NCBI GenBank assembly: GCA_009746045.1
Contig: RPFO01002328.1
Location: 1-47,192 of the forward strand
Length of the DNA stretch: 47,192 nt
Direction of reading: 5' to 3'
Source: Mesostigma viride
Taxonomy: Eukaryota > Streptophyta > Mesostigmatophyceae > Mesostigmatales > Mesostigmataceae
In this document: piece after piece, positions 1 to 7,770 of the stretch
How positions within the stretch are numbered: position 1 is the first letter of the stretch
Layout: each line of letters starts with the position of its first letter
Made by a program: the position numbers and the translations under genes
The notes under the pieces: generated by a model
The model's input: the letters and a program-made list of their open reading frames with translations, nothing else
Told to the model about the DNA's origin: nothing
The model's database searches: none

Positions 1-77
1 TGTGCCCAGCAAGGGGGAAGGTGACTGAGTCCCACCTTCCTTTCATGCCACTGGCGGCGTGCCACAGGTGCATTCGA
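1..77. repeat. Partial copy of a dispersed repeat (family A)
   Basis: The first ~75 bases resemble 19786-19860 and, more weakly, 16241-16290: a T-G-C-rich segment, a run of A/G around an AACA or AGCA core, then CTTTCATGCC and a GCCACAG(C/G)TGCA motif. The match is by eye with several mismatches. No ORF worth calling lies here. It looks like the 3' part of a small dispersed repeat whose other copies begin at a (TTAA)n tract. Confidence 0.4.
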
Positions 78-690
78 AGCGCAGCGAAGGGAAGCGAAGC
101 CGGATCCGAGCGAAAGGGCAGCGAAAAAGCGCTAAGGGCCAGCGAAGAGCAGGCAGGGCAGCGAAGGGCAGGCAAAGGGCAGCGAAAAGCGAAAGGGCAG
201 CGAAAAAGCGCTAAGGCAGCGAAAAAGCGAAGGGCAGCAAAGTGGCAGCAAAGGCAGCGAAAGCGAAGGGCAGCGAAAAGCGAAGGGCAGCGAAAAGCGA
301 AGGGCAGCGAAGGGCAGCAAAGGGCCAGCGAAAAGCGAAGGGAGCGAAAAGCGAAGGGCAGCGAAAGCGAAGGGCAGCGAAAAGCGAAGAGGCAGCGAAA
401 AGCTTAAGGGCAGCGAAAAGCGAAGTGGCAGCGAAAGCGTAAGGGGCAGCGAAAAGCGAAGAGGCAGCGAAAAAGCGAACAAGGGCAGGAAAAGCGAAGG
501 GCCCAGAAGAAAAGCGAAAGGGCAGCGAAAAGCGATAAGGGCAGGGAAAAAAGCGAAGGGCAGAGAAGGGGCAGCGCAGCGAAGCGATAAAAGGGCAACG
601 AGGAAGCAGGGCAGGCAGCGAAGTAGGAGGAAGGGCAGCGAAAGCGGGCAAGGGCATCGAAAAGCGAGGGGCAGGAGCCGGAGCGGAAGG
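78..690. repeat. Degenerate GCGAAGGGCAGC / GCGAAAA tandem array
   Basis: A continuous low-complexity array built from GCGAAGGGCAGC, GCGAAAAGC and related words, with no fixed period. The same words recur at 9285-9590 on the other side of copia-1, so the two stretches were one array before the element inserted. Long open frames on both strands are an effect of the composition (no stop codons in the repeat word) and are not genes. Confidence 0.9.
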
Positions 691-1296
691 GCCAGCGAAG
701 GGAAGGGAAGGGAGGGAAGGGAAGGGGAAGGGAAGGGAGGAAGGGAAGGGAAGGGAAGGGAGTAAGGGAAGGAAGGGAAAGGGAAGGGGAAGGGAAAGGG
801 AAGGAAGAAGGGAATGGAAGGGAGAGAAGAGGAAGGGAGGGAAGGGAAGGGAAGGAAGAGGGAGGAAGGGAAGGAAGGGAAGGGAAGGGAAGAAGGGAAG
901 GGAAGAGGAAGGGAAGGGAAGGGAAGGGAAGGAAGGGAAGGGAAGGGAAGGGAAGGAAAGGGGAAGGGAAGGGAAGGGAAGGGAAGGGAAGGGAAGGGAA
1001 AGGGAAGGGAAGGGAAGGGAAGGAAGGGAAGGGAAGGAAAGGGAGGCAAGGGAAGGGAGGGAAAAAAGGAAGGAAGAGGGAAGGGAAGGGAAGGGAAGGA
1101 AAGGAAGGGAAGGGAAGGGAAGGGAGGGAAAAGGGAGGAAGGGAAGGGAGGGAAGGGAAGGGAAGGGAAGGAAGGAAGGGAAGGGAAGGGAAGGGAAGGG
1201 AAGGGAAGGAAGGGAAGGAAGGGAAGGGAAGGGAAGGAAGGGAAGGGAAGGGAAGGGAAGGGAAGGGAAGGGAAGGGAAGGGAAGGGAAGGGAAGG
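691..1296. repeat. (GGGAA)n purine microsatellite with variant units
   Basis: Almost pure purine strand made of GGGAA repeats with 4-, 5- and 6-base variants. It ends at the left LTR of copia-1 and resumes immediately after the right LTR. The five bases before the LTR (1292-1296, GAAGG) equal the five after the element (9117-9121), as expected of a 5-bp target-site duplication, although in this repeat a chance match is possible. Confidence 0.95.
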
Positions 1297-1913
1297 AGTT
1301 GTGAGGGTAAGAATGCCACGAATTCCGCCATGGTTCTTGCAGGAAGTTGCCTTTATTAATAATCAGGAAACACAGACGTAAGTCACGTCACTTCCAAGAC
1401 TGCACGCAGCACAGACGACAGGGTCGCAGTGCCAAGAGAACGTGCACGCAAGAACTAGCGTCCCGGTGTGACCAAGTCACTCATATAGCTTACTAGGGAC
1501 GCGTCCAAGTATTCAGCTGCACTGTCACAGCTGAACTGTCAATCAATTGATTACACAGACTCTGGCACGCCTTTGGCGCGCAGATCTATCAATTGTCCAT
1601 ACGGCTAGTCCTGTGGACCTATCCGTACACTAGTCAGCATCAATTGTCTCATAGGTCCTGGCGCGCTACAGTGCGCCTACCTATCAATTGACCATCAAGT
1701 CCTGTACAAGTCCTGTCAACGTCCTGCGGACTATCAAAGTGACACTTGTACATCCTGTGTCCGTACGCGCCCACAGTGGCGCGCCGGGTACTGTCGGCAC
1801 AGCCTAGGAAACGTCATAACTTTTACGTTCCTTAACCAAATGAGGCGTTCAAGGTGCCGTTGGAAAGAGCGTAACAATCTCTATCCATCTAACGTAAATC
1901 CTTTACGTTAACT
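1297..1913 (-). repeat. copia-1 3' LTR
   Basis: 617 bp, plus-strand ends AGTTGTGAGG and TTTACGTTAACT. Element-sense termini are AGTTAACG...CACAACT, so the usual TG...CA is absent. It matches 8500-9116 base for base as far as I can read and is related to the solo LTR at 23955-24575. Near its U3 end it carries a TTCCAACGGCACC-type motif and AAAAGTTATGACGTTT, both echoed in the copia-2 LTR. Confidence 0.95.
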
Positions 1914-1933
1914 CCAATCCCTTCTTTTCTTTA
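1914..1933 (-). other. copia-1 polypurine tract
   Basis: In element sense the 20 bases before the 3' LTR are purine-rich, a run of A/G ending GGGATTGG directly at AGTTAACG. This is the expected primer site for plus-strand DNA synthesis. copia-2 has nearly the same tract ending GGATTGG at 36260-36279. Confidence 0.8.
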
Positions 1934-2862
1934 GGGATCACATCCCCTGCCAGGGACCCTTGAAGTAGCTTGAAATGTCCTTCACTCCAGCTTGAAGCTT
2001 GAACAGATGTCTTTAATGGCCATTGCCATTCCCCCAGCCCTTTCTTTTAAGGAACTGGAAAAGAAACAGATCTGCCACAGGGAAAACCATTTCATGAGAA
2101 ATGGAGAAAACCTATGGAAGTGGCATTACAGAGTACCACCAGATATTAGAAGCACACAAAATTAAATACATACAGGTTAATTCTATGAGGTCTTCTCCAG
2201 GAATTAATCCCATCACCTCGGTAGAGCCTCCAGTACAATGACCTTCTGGCGGTGAGTTACATTAATCCCAGATACTAATCCCATAAAACCCAGTACATAT
2301 TCAATATAAGTACAATAAATCCATGACAATTAAAATACCACTTGACAAAGTAAGGCGTATTACAATAGTTTGCCTGTCATTCTCTCAACAGGGGTCTATT
2401 GGCGCCCGTCTTACGGCGCCCGTCTACTTGCCAGATGGTAAACTGCCACAGCAAACAAATGACAAAATGAAACACATAGGCAACAATTAAATCCTGCCCT
2501 GGGGAACTAGGGAAGTCTGAACAGGCAAACACCTGAACAGGCCAGCTTGTAGAAACATAATACCAGGGAATCGAACCCCGCCCTATAAACCCCAGAATAA
2601 AGGTTCCCAGACCATTGTGAGAAGTATGTACAAATATACATTTCTTTTAAAATAGAATACATGGTCTGTAATGGACCTGTCAACCTTGTGTAGTCAACAG
2701 CATGAACCCCAGCCAAAACCTGGCTGTATCCTGATTAAAATCAGAGTGAGTGTACCATGGTCCATGAGCCTTAGTACAGACTAAAATACAGGTATTATGC
2801 CAGTCACAATGCTGACACTACCACACAATCTGCTCTCCAATGCCCTATAACCATGCACCAGC
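1934..2862 (-). other. copia-1 3' untranslated region
   Basis: About 930 bases between the pol stop and the polypurine tract without a convincing ORF. The composition is more AT-rich than pol. The only recognisable signal is the tRNA-T-arm-like motif at 2562-2583, shared with copia-2. A 3' UTR of this length is long for a Copia-type element. Confidence 0.6.
2562..2583 (-). other. tRNA T-arm / B-box-like motif shared by both Copia-order elements
   Basis: In element sense the motif contains GGGGTTCGATTCCC flanked by GC and TGG. It can form a T-stem with a TTCGATT loop and fits the Pol III B-box core GGTTCGANTCC. The same 22 bases occur at 36799-36820 in copia-2, in the same orientation and the same position in the 3' UTR. 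No clear A-box or acceptor stem lies upstream, so it is not a complete tRNA. Confidence 0.7.
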
Positions 2863-3606
2863 TTAGACAGCTTGCTGAGATGGGTCCATCAGAGACTGAA
2901 GAACCTTGTATTGCACTGCTGCCTTCTGCACTAGCTTGGTCAAAGCATCAGCAGGATTGTCAACCCCAGGGATATGCTCAATATTGGCCAAGGAGGACAA
3001 CTCCTTAAGAAGGAGATAATCCAAGTCCCTACTTCTGGCCATCTGCCTGTGCACAAACTGCACCATCCCCATGGAGTCTGTTTTTAGAAGAGTGGTAACC
3101 TGAAGTGGCCAAGGAGTGTTAGAAGTCATCTGATGAAGCAACTCCTTCAGATAAAGGCTTGTGTGAATGCCTTCACAAATAGCCCTGCATTCTGCCACAT
3201 CACTGCTGACAGCCACCCGTTTGTGCAGGCGACTAAACCAGCTCACCAAACTCCCCAGGCCTTCCTGTCTGAGCACAAAGAGCCCTGCAGCCCTGCCCCT
3301 GACCTTGGAGACCTGCCTGCTGTCCATTGAGCTATCCACATACAGCTCCATGCAAATGGGTTGTGATAAATCCACTGCAGACAACAGAATGCCAGATGAA
3401 GCCCTGACCTGATCAGCCACCTTGGCAGACCCTAGCTCCACCAGCATGTCATCAGGCAACCTGGCTATGACCATAAGGTCTGGCCTGGAAATGCCTGCCA
3501 CCCAAGCAACCATGCCCCTCACCATGGGACACAGTGCCTGTGTGATGGTTGGAGGAAGCTTGCTAATGAGGGTCTCTTGATAGTCATTGCCCCCCACCAG
3601 CAGCAT
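2863..3606 (-). CDS. copia-1 pol, RNase H segment (shifted frame)
   Basis: A 247-residue frame that continues the RT in another frame. It carries a Copia-type RNase H: an acidic ELYVDSSMDSRQ segment with a conserved G-R-A(A/S) shortly after, WFSRLHKRV, SSDVAECRA (the glutamate of the catalytic set), LLKTDSMGM (catalytic Asp), and a C-terminal HIPGVDNPADALTKL that matches the family ending ADxLTK. The entry frame is reached by one base at a C6 run (plus strand 3615-3620). In copia-2 the RT and most of RNase H are in one frame, which shows the shift is not part of the design. It removes the RNA strand of the RNA/DNA hybrid during reverse transcription. Confidence 0.85.
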   Translation of the reverse strand: MLLVGGNDYQETLISKLPPTITQALCPMVRGMVAWVAGISRPDLMVIARLPDDMLVELGSAKVADQVRASSGILLSAVDLSQPICMELYVDSSMDSRQVSKVRGRAAGLFVLRQEGLGSLVSWFSRLHKRVAVSSDVAECRAICEGIHTSLYLKELLHQMTSNTPWPLQVTTLLKTDSMGMVQFVHRQMARSRDLDYLLLKELSSLANIEHIPGVDNPADALTKLVQKAAVQYKVLQSLMDPSQQAV

Positions 3607-6487
3607 ACGCCACTCCCCCCTTCTTCACCAGTGTGGCCTCCATGCCCACAAACAGCAGAGGCTCATTCTCCACCTGCCATTGCTCCCTACCCAGAGGAAA
3701 CTTGGACTTAATGATGGAGATCAGCTCCTTAAGCCACGACGTGGGAGCTATCAGATGTAGGTCATCCCCGTGCAGCGAAGCATACACTGGCAGGCCTTCC
3801 CATTGCCCCAGAAACAGACAGGGGTCTACAGGAGAGACCTTCAAGTTGCAATGCTCCTTCAGGAAACGGTTGAGAGTCTCCCTCCAGATTATTGGACTTG
3901 ACCTCAGGCCCTCCAGGCCCTTGAGGATTTTAAGGAACTCCGTGTGGATGTCCCTTTTCCATACAGCAGGCACCCTAACATAGAAAGGCGTCTTGCCCTC
4001 CCACTTTTCCTGTGCCACATCTGCATCACCCTCCAGAAATGCCCTCTTGAAGTCTATCACCACTGAGCCATAGTCCAAGCCCTTGTTGAGAAGGCCTAGA
4101 AAGACACACAGCAGCAGCCTCCAAGTATCATGCAGCATGCCAGGGGTATACAACTCCTCAGCAGTGCACTCACCAGTACCCTTGAACTCATTCAGCACTG
4201 GCCTGACATGTGGTACCTTGACCCCGTCCACCTCCTTCATCTTGATGACAAACTTGAGCTTGAGTAGACGTCGTGCAGGAGGCAGGTCATTGACAGGTTC
4301 CACGCATTTCTTGGAGATCCAGTCCTCCCCAGATTTAATCAGACCCAGTGTGACCTGGGGACACATAATGGGAGAGGACATGAGCTTCACCAGGCCTTGG
4401 TAGTTGATAGGGCTGTGTCCAGCAAGTGAGTGAGGACCAATGCCCAAACTGCTTGGATGACTAGCAGCTGGCAGTATGAGGTCATCAACCAAGGGCTCCT
4501 GCCCCTGGCACACTTGCACACGCTTAACCGTCCTGGTTACTGCACGTGATAGGTGAGTGGTCCTGAAATTAATCAGTGGGACCTGACCAGCCCCTTCCTT
4601 AGTCAGGAGAGAGGACGTGATCACTACCCCATCCTGGCATAGGAAATTCTGCCCCAGAAGAGCAGGTCCTTGATAGCCCTCCAAGACACAAAAAGCAGTG
4701 TCCTGTCCAAGGATAGGAATGAATACCTCACCCAGTACCTTCACGTGTACCCCGCCACTGAAGTCAGACACAAACTGATAGCTGGGTTCAGACATGCTGT
4801 ACCCTGCTGCAGCCCTGGTCCCAATAATGGAGACCTGAGAATTAGTGTCTACCTCTAAGGCAGTGTCCAGCCCCAGATTGCCATGCCACCTGAGCTTGGC
4901 TACCTTGGGCTGCTTCTTGGCCCTTTGTAGAGCCCCAATCAATCCAGCCAAACTTGTCCCCCTGGGCTTGGTTAGTGCCTTGGGCTTGACAGTTGACTCC
5001 CCAGCTGTTGACCTTGCAGCCTGTTCAACAAGTACCTCTGCAACCTGGCCAGGGCTGACAGATTCCCCTGCAACAGATGTGGTCGTTGCGTCAGTGATGT
5101 CACCTGGGACCTGAAAATCCTGCAGATCCTGTGAGCCTTGTGCCTGACTGCCCTCATTCATCAGGTTAGGCTTGACATATGACCAACTCAGCCGGTGTAC
5201 ATGCTTTGGTTCGTCCTCCATGCTGACCAAGCATGCGTGGCTAGCTTCATCAACCTGGGTAACCACCCCAGGACTCCAGCTACCACGTTTGCCATAAAGG
5301 CTAGGTTCCTTCCAAGCTAGGACCTTCTGACCCACTTGTGGCTCCAGCATCTTCCAACCCCGGTCCTTCTCCCTCAGCTTGGCAAAGGTGACATGTGCAG
5401 CATGTTTCCAGCCCTCCAGCACATGTGGTGGGCACAGGCCATGATATAGACCCATTGGGCTGACAGCAACTCCATCATAGTAGAAGTTAACCCTGCTGTT
5501 CAGCTGCTGCTCCACGTTCCTCAGCCATGCACTCCTGACAAGTGCAGGTGCAGACAAGGGTACCCAGTCTTCAGAGATGATCAATTTCTTGACCTCCTGG
5601 ATTGCCCTCTCGATAGCACCCTGCTGCCCATGAGCCTCCCTAGGTGTAACCAGCAACTCAGGAAGGGTAGGATCACCCTTGAGATGCTGAAACTGCATGT
5701 CCACCTGGATCCTTGTGGTAGGAAACTTGGCTCTTACATTCTGCAGGGCAGCCAGCAAGTACCTGTTCTTCATAGAAGGTAAATGCTCCAGCACCTTGTA
5801 TTTCGTGTACCTGTCCACGCACACCAACAGTTGCATGCCCCTGATGTGTTGGATATCACACTGCAGATCACCAATGCTCTGAGGTAGAGCTTTGGCATGT
5901 GATTTCCTGGGCTTGTTGGAGGACAACTGGCACTTACACCGTGAGGCAGCTTGCTGACACGCCTTAAGAAGGGGTGCCCTGCCCATACGGAAGGCAAAGT
6001 TGTTTGACAGAGAAGTGGCATGCCCAAACATGTTGTGGATTCGGGCACCCAACTCCTGGTACACAGAGGAAGCAGTCCCTGGCACAGTCAGGACTGTGCT
6101 GTCAGGTTGTCCAGCATCACCATGCTGACTTCCATCCTGTTCTGACTCAGAGCCTGAGTCACCCTGCTCATGCCCAACACCTGGACCGCCAGCAGGGACC
6201 ACATGCATACCACCAGAGGCCTTCACACCCCTCTGTGGTTGTACATTGGTTTCTCTCAAAATGAGAGGTCCACCCTCGTGCCCAGCACGAGGATGCATAG
6301 GGTCAGACATACTTACAGCTGCATCAGCTGTCAAGGACGTCTTCATAGGAACCTGTACCTCTCCAGGTGACCTGGGGCCACACTGAACCTGGAGATCACC
6401 CTCTTGTTGCCCAGATATAAAATCTGCATTGGAGCACCTGGCCTCCCCCTTGGGTGAATTAAGGTGTGTAGGGGTTGCCTCAGACAG
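3584..6487 (-). CDS. copia-1 pol: integrase, protease-like domain, reverse transcriptase
   Basis: Open from the codon after the gag UGA (6488-6490) to 3584; the first ATG is at 6346 and residues are numbered from it (920 aa). Integrase comes first: zinc site H104-X4-H109...C130/C137/C139, then D164, D216 and E246, with 29 residues between the last two against 35 in classical copia. Residues 331-393 form a small barrel-like segment ending HRLSWSYVKP. A retropepsin-like domain follows: D500-T-N-S-Q-V-S-I-I and L-L-G-Q-N-F at 563-568. RT covers about 690-905 with IDFKRAF (D765), LKGLEGLRSSP and LHGDD (D861/D862). Nothing protease-like precedes integrase. A nearly collinear protein is encoded by copia-2. 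Confidence 0.92.
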   Translation of the reverse strand: MSEATPTHLNSPKGEARCSNADFISGQQEGDLQVQCGPRSPGEVQVPMKTSLTADAAVSMSDPMHPRAGHEGGPLILRETNVQPQRGVKASGGMHVVPAGGPGVGHEQGDSGSESEQDGSQHGDAGQPDSTVLTVPGTASSVYQELGARIHNMFGHATSLSNNFAFRMGRAPLLKACQQAASRCKCQLSSNKPRKSHAKALPQSIGDLQCDIQHIRGMQLLVCVDRYTKYKVLEHLPSMKNRYLLAALQNVRAKFPTTRIQVDMQFQHLKGDPTLPELLVTPREAHGQQGAIERAIQEVKKLIISEDWVPLSAPALVRSAWLRNVEQQLNSRVNFYYDGVAVSPMGLYHGLCPPHVLEGWKHAAHVTFAKLREKDRGWKMLEPQVGQKVLAWKEPSLYGKRGSWSPGVVTQVDEASHACLVSMEDEPKHVHRLSWSYVKPNLMNEGSQAQGSQDLQDFQVPGDITDATTTSVAGESVSPGQVAEVLVEQAARSTAGESTVKPKALTKPRGTSLAGLIGALQRAKKQPKVAKLRWHGNLGLDTALEVDTNSQVSIIGTRAAAGYSMSEPSYQFVSDFSGGVHVKVLGEVFIPILGQDTAFCVLEGYQGPALLGQNFLCQDGVVITSSLLTKEGAGQVPLINFRTTHLSRAVTRTVKRVQVCQGQEPLVDDLILPAASHPSSLGIGPHSLAGHSPINYQGLVKLMSSPIMCPQVTLGLIKSGEDWISKKCVEPVNDLPPARRLLKLKFVIKMKEVDGVKVPHVRPVLNEFKGTGECTAEELYTPGMLHDTWRLLLCVFLGLLNKGLDYGSVVIDFKRAFLEGDADVAQEKWEGKTPFYVRVPAVWKRDIHTEFLKILKGLEGLRSSPIIWRETLNRFLKEHCNLKVSPVDPCLFLGQWEGLPVYASLHGDDLHLIAPTSWLKELISIIKSKFPLGREQWQVENEPLLFVGMEATLVKKGGVAYAAGGGQ

Positions 6488-6490
6488 TCA
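6488..6490 (-). other. In-frame UGA between gag and pol of copia-1 (candidate readthrough stop)
   Basis: Gag ends K-E-Q then TGA, followed by CTG; the same frame then stays open through the whole of pol (no further stop until 3584). Context is CAG-TGA-CTG. copia-2 shows the same arrangement, with CAT-TGA-CTT at 40594-40602. A UGA followed by CU resembles known leaky stop contexts. Translational readthrough would give a small share of Gag-Pol. Confidence 0.7.
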
Positions 6491-7602
6491 CTGCTCCTTG
6501 TTGTCTTCTTGCTGACTGCCCTTTGAAGGCTGGCCTGCCTGGGACTTGTTGTTGTTCTTCTTGTTGTTGTTGTTATTCTTGTTGCTGCCCTGGCCCTGGG
6601 ACTTCTTGAAGCTGGGACACTCCTTCTTGATGTGCCCCCACCCCTTGCACAGGTAGCATTGTATCTTGGACTTGCCCTGGCCACTGCCCCCATTGTCAGA
6701 CGCGTTGCCCTGCTTGGGCTGACCACCCACCCGCCTGAACACCGACTTGGAGTGTGACCTCCTGTCAGAATCAGGTGAATGATCTCCCTTGCGCTTGTGA
6801 TGGTTGCCCCTACGCCCTCCTTGGCTTCGGTCAGCCTCAGACGTCTTGGAGCCACCCTGGGTACGCCCGCCTGCCTGGGTAGCCTTCACTGCTGGCACTC
6901 CACCCTCAAACAGCTCCTCTGCCTCGAGAGCTTGTTTAATGATGACCTTGTAGGCCTTCAGGGTAGAGTGTGGGGCACACATGACTTTTAAGGAGCCACG
7001 TGTCGCCTTATCCAGCCCAGAAACCTTGAGCCAGTTGGTTAGGGCTATGTTATCAGCGACATTAAAGCCGTGAGCCCTGCCCTCCTCAACCATCTTACAA
7101 TAGTTGAGAAAGTTCTGGATCAGGTCCCCCTTGACCTCCCACCCTTGATACTTGTCCTGCCAATGGATGCCGACCTTCTTCGTTGGTCCTCCAGCAGCTC
7201 CTTCAGCTCAGCCACGTACAGTGCCCAGGCCTTATTGGCCTTTTTGCACTCCCTGGTTAGGTCCTTAATCTGGTCAGTACACTTGCCAAAAGTGCTACTG
7301 CCTATCCAGATTTGATAGTAATTTGTACCACCGTACAAGCTAGGGAACCCTTCCAATCCCTCCACAAACTCTTCAGCCTGCTTAGGCTTGGAGTCTGAGG
7401 TTACAGGCTGCAACTGATTGACAATTAAAAGACCCTGTGTGGTAAGATCAAAGCCATGAATAGCTTGTGCATTATTATTATTGTGAGGAAGGTTGGTAAT
7501 CTCTCCGGTAAGCCCCACGTCATCTACGTGAGCGGTTCCACTACCAGCACCCCCATTATTATTCCCACTGGCTGGACCCTTGCTACGGCGTCCCTCAGCC
7601 AT
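6488..7602 (-). CDS. copia-1 gag with CCHC zinc knuckle (one frameshift)
   Basis: Starts at the ATG at 7602 (MAEGRRSKG) and ends at the UGA at 6488. The first ~145 residues are in one frame, the rest in another; the shift falls near 7150-7180, where the first frame loses its similarity to the copia-2 Gag and the second gains it (WQDKYQGWEVKG against the copia-2 LKQEYLDYKPIKG). The C-terminal half is basic and holds CYLCKGWGHIKKEC, a CX2CX4HX4C nucleic-acid-binding knuckle, followed by N/K/Q-rich low complexity. Gag forms the cytoplasmic particle that packages element RNA. No protease motif is present before the UGA. Confidence 0.88.
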
Positions 7603-7770
7603 CCTGCACTACCAGCTATTCAAAGAACACCTTAACAAAGCAGCAGAAAATATGTACAAAATTTTTGTGTCGCCACTGCCGCCTGCGCCGGTGTCGCTGC
7701 CGCCCCGCGAATTGCCGCCGAAATTCGACAAAAAAATGTCGACAAGTACTGCAGAAGAAAATTAGGCCGA

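Noticed and set aside
132-1331. 399-codon minus-strand ORF (and 181-codon plus-strand ORF) over the purine satellite
   Set aside because: Pure consequence of a repeat without stop codons; translation is endless S-L-P-F-P or G-R-E-G-K.
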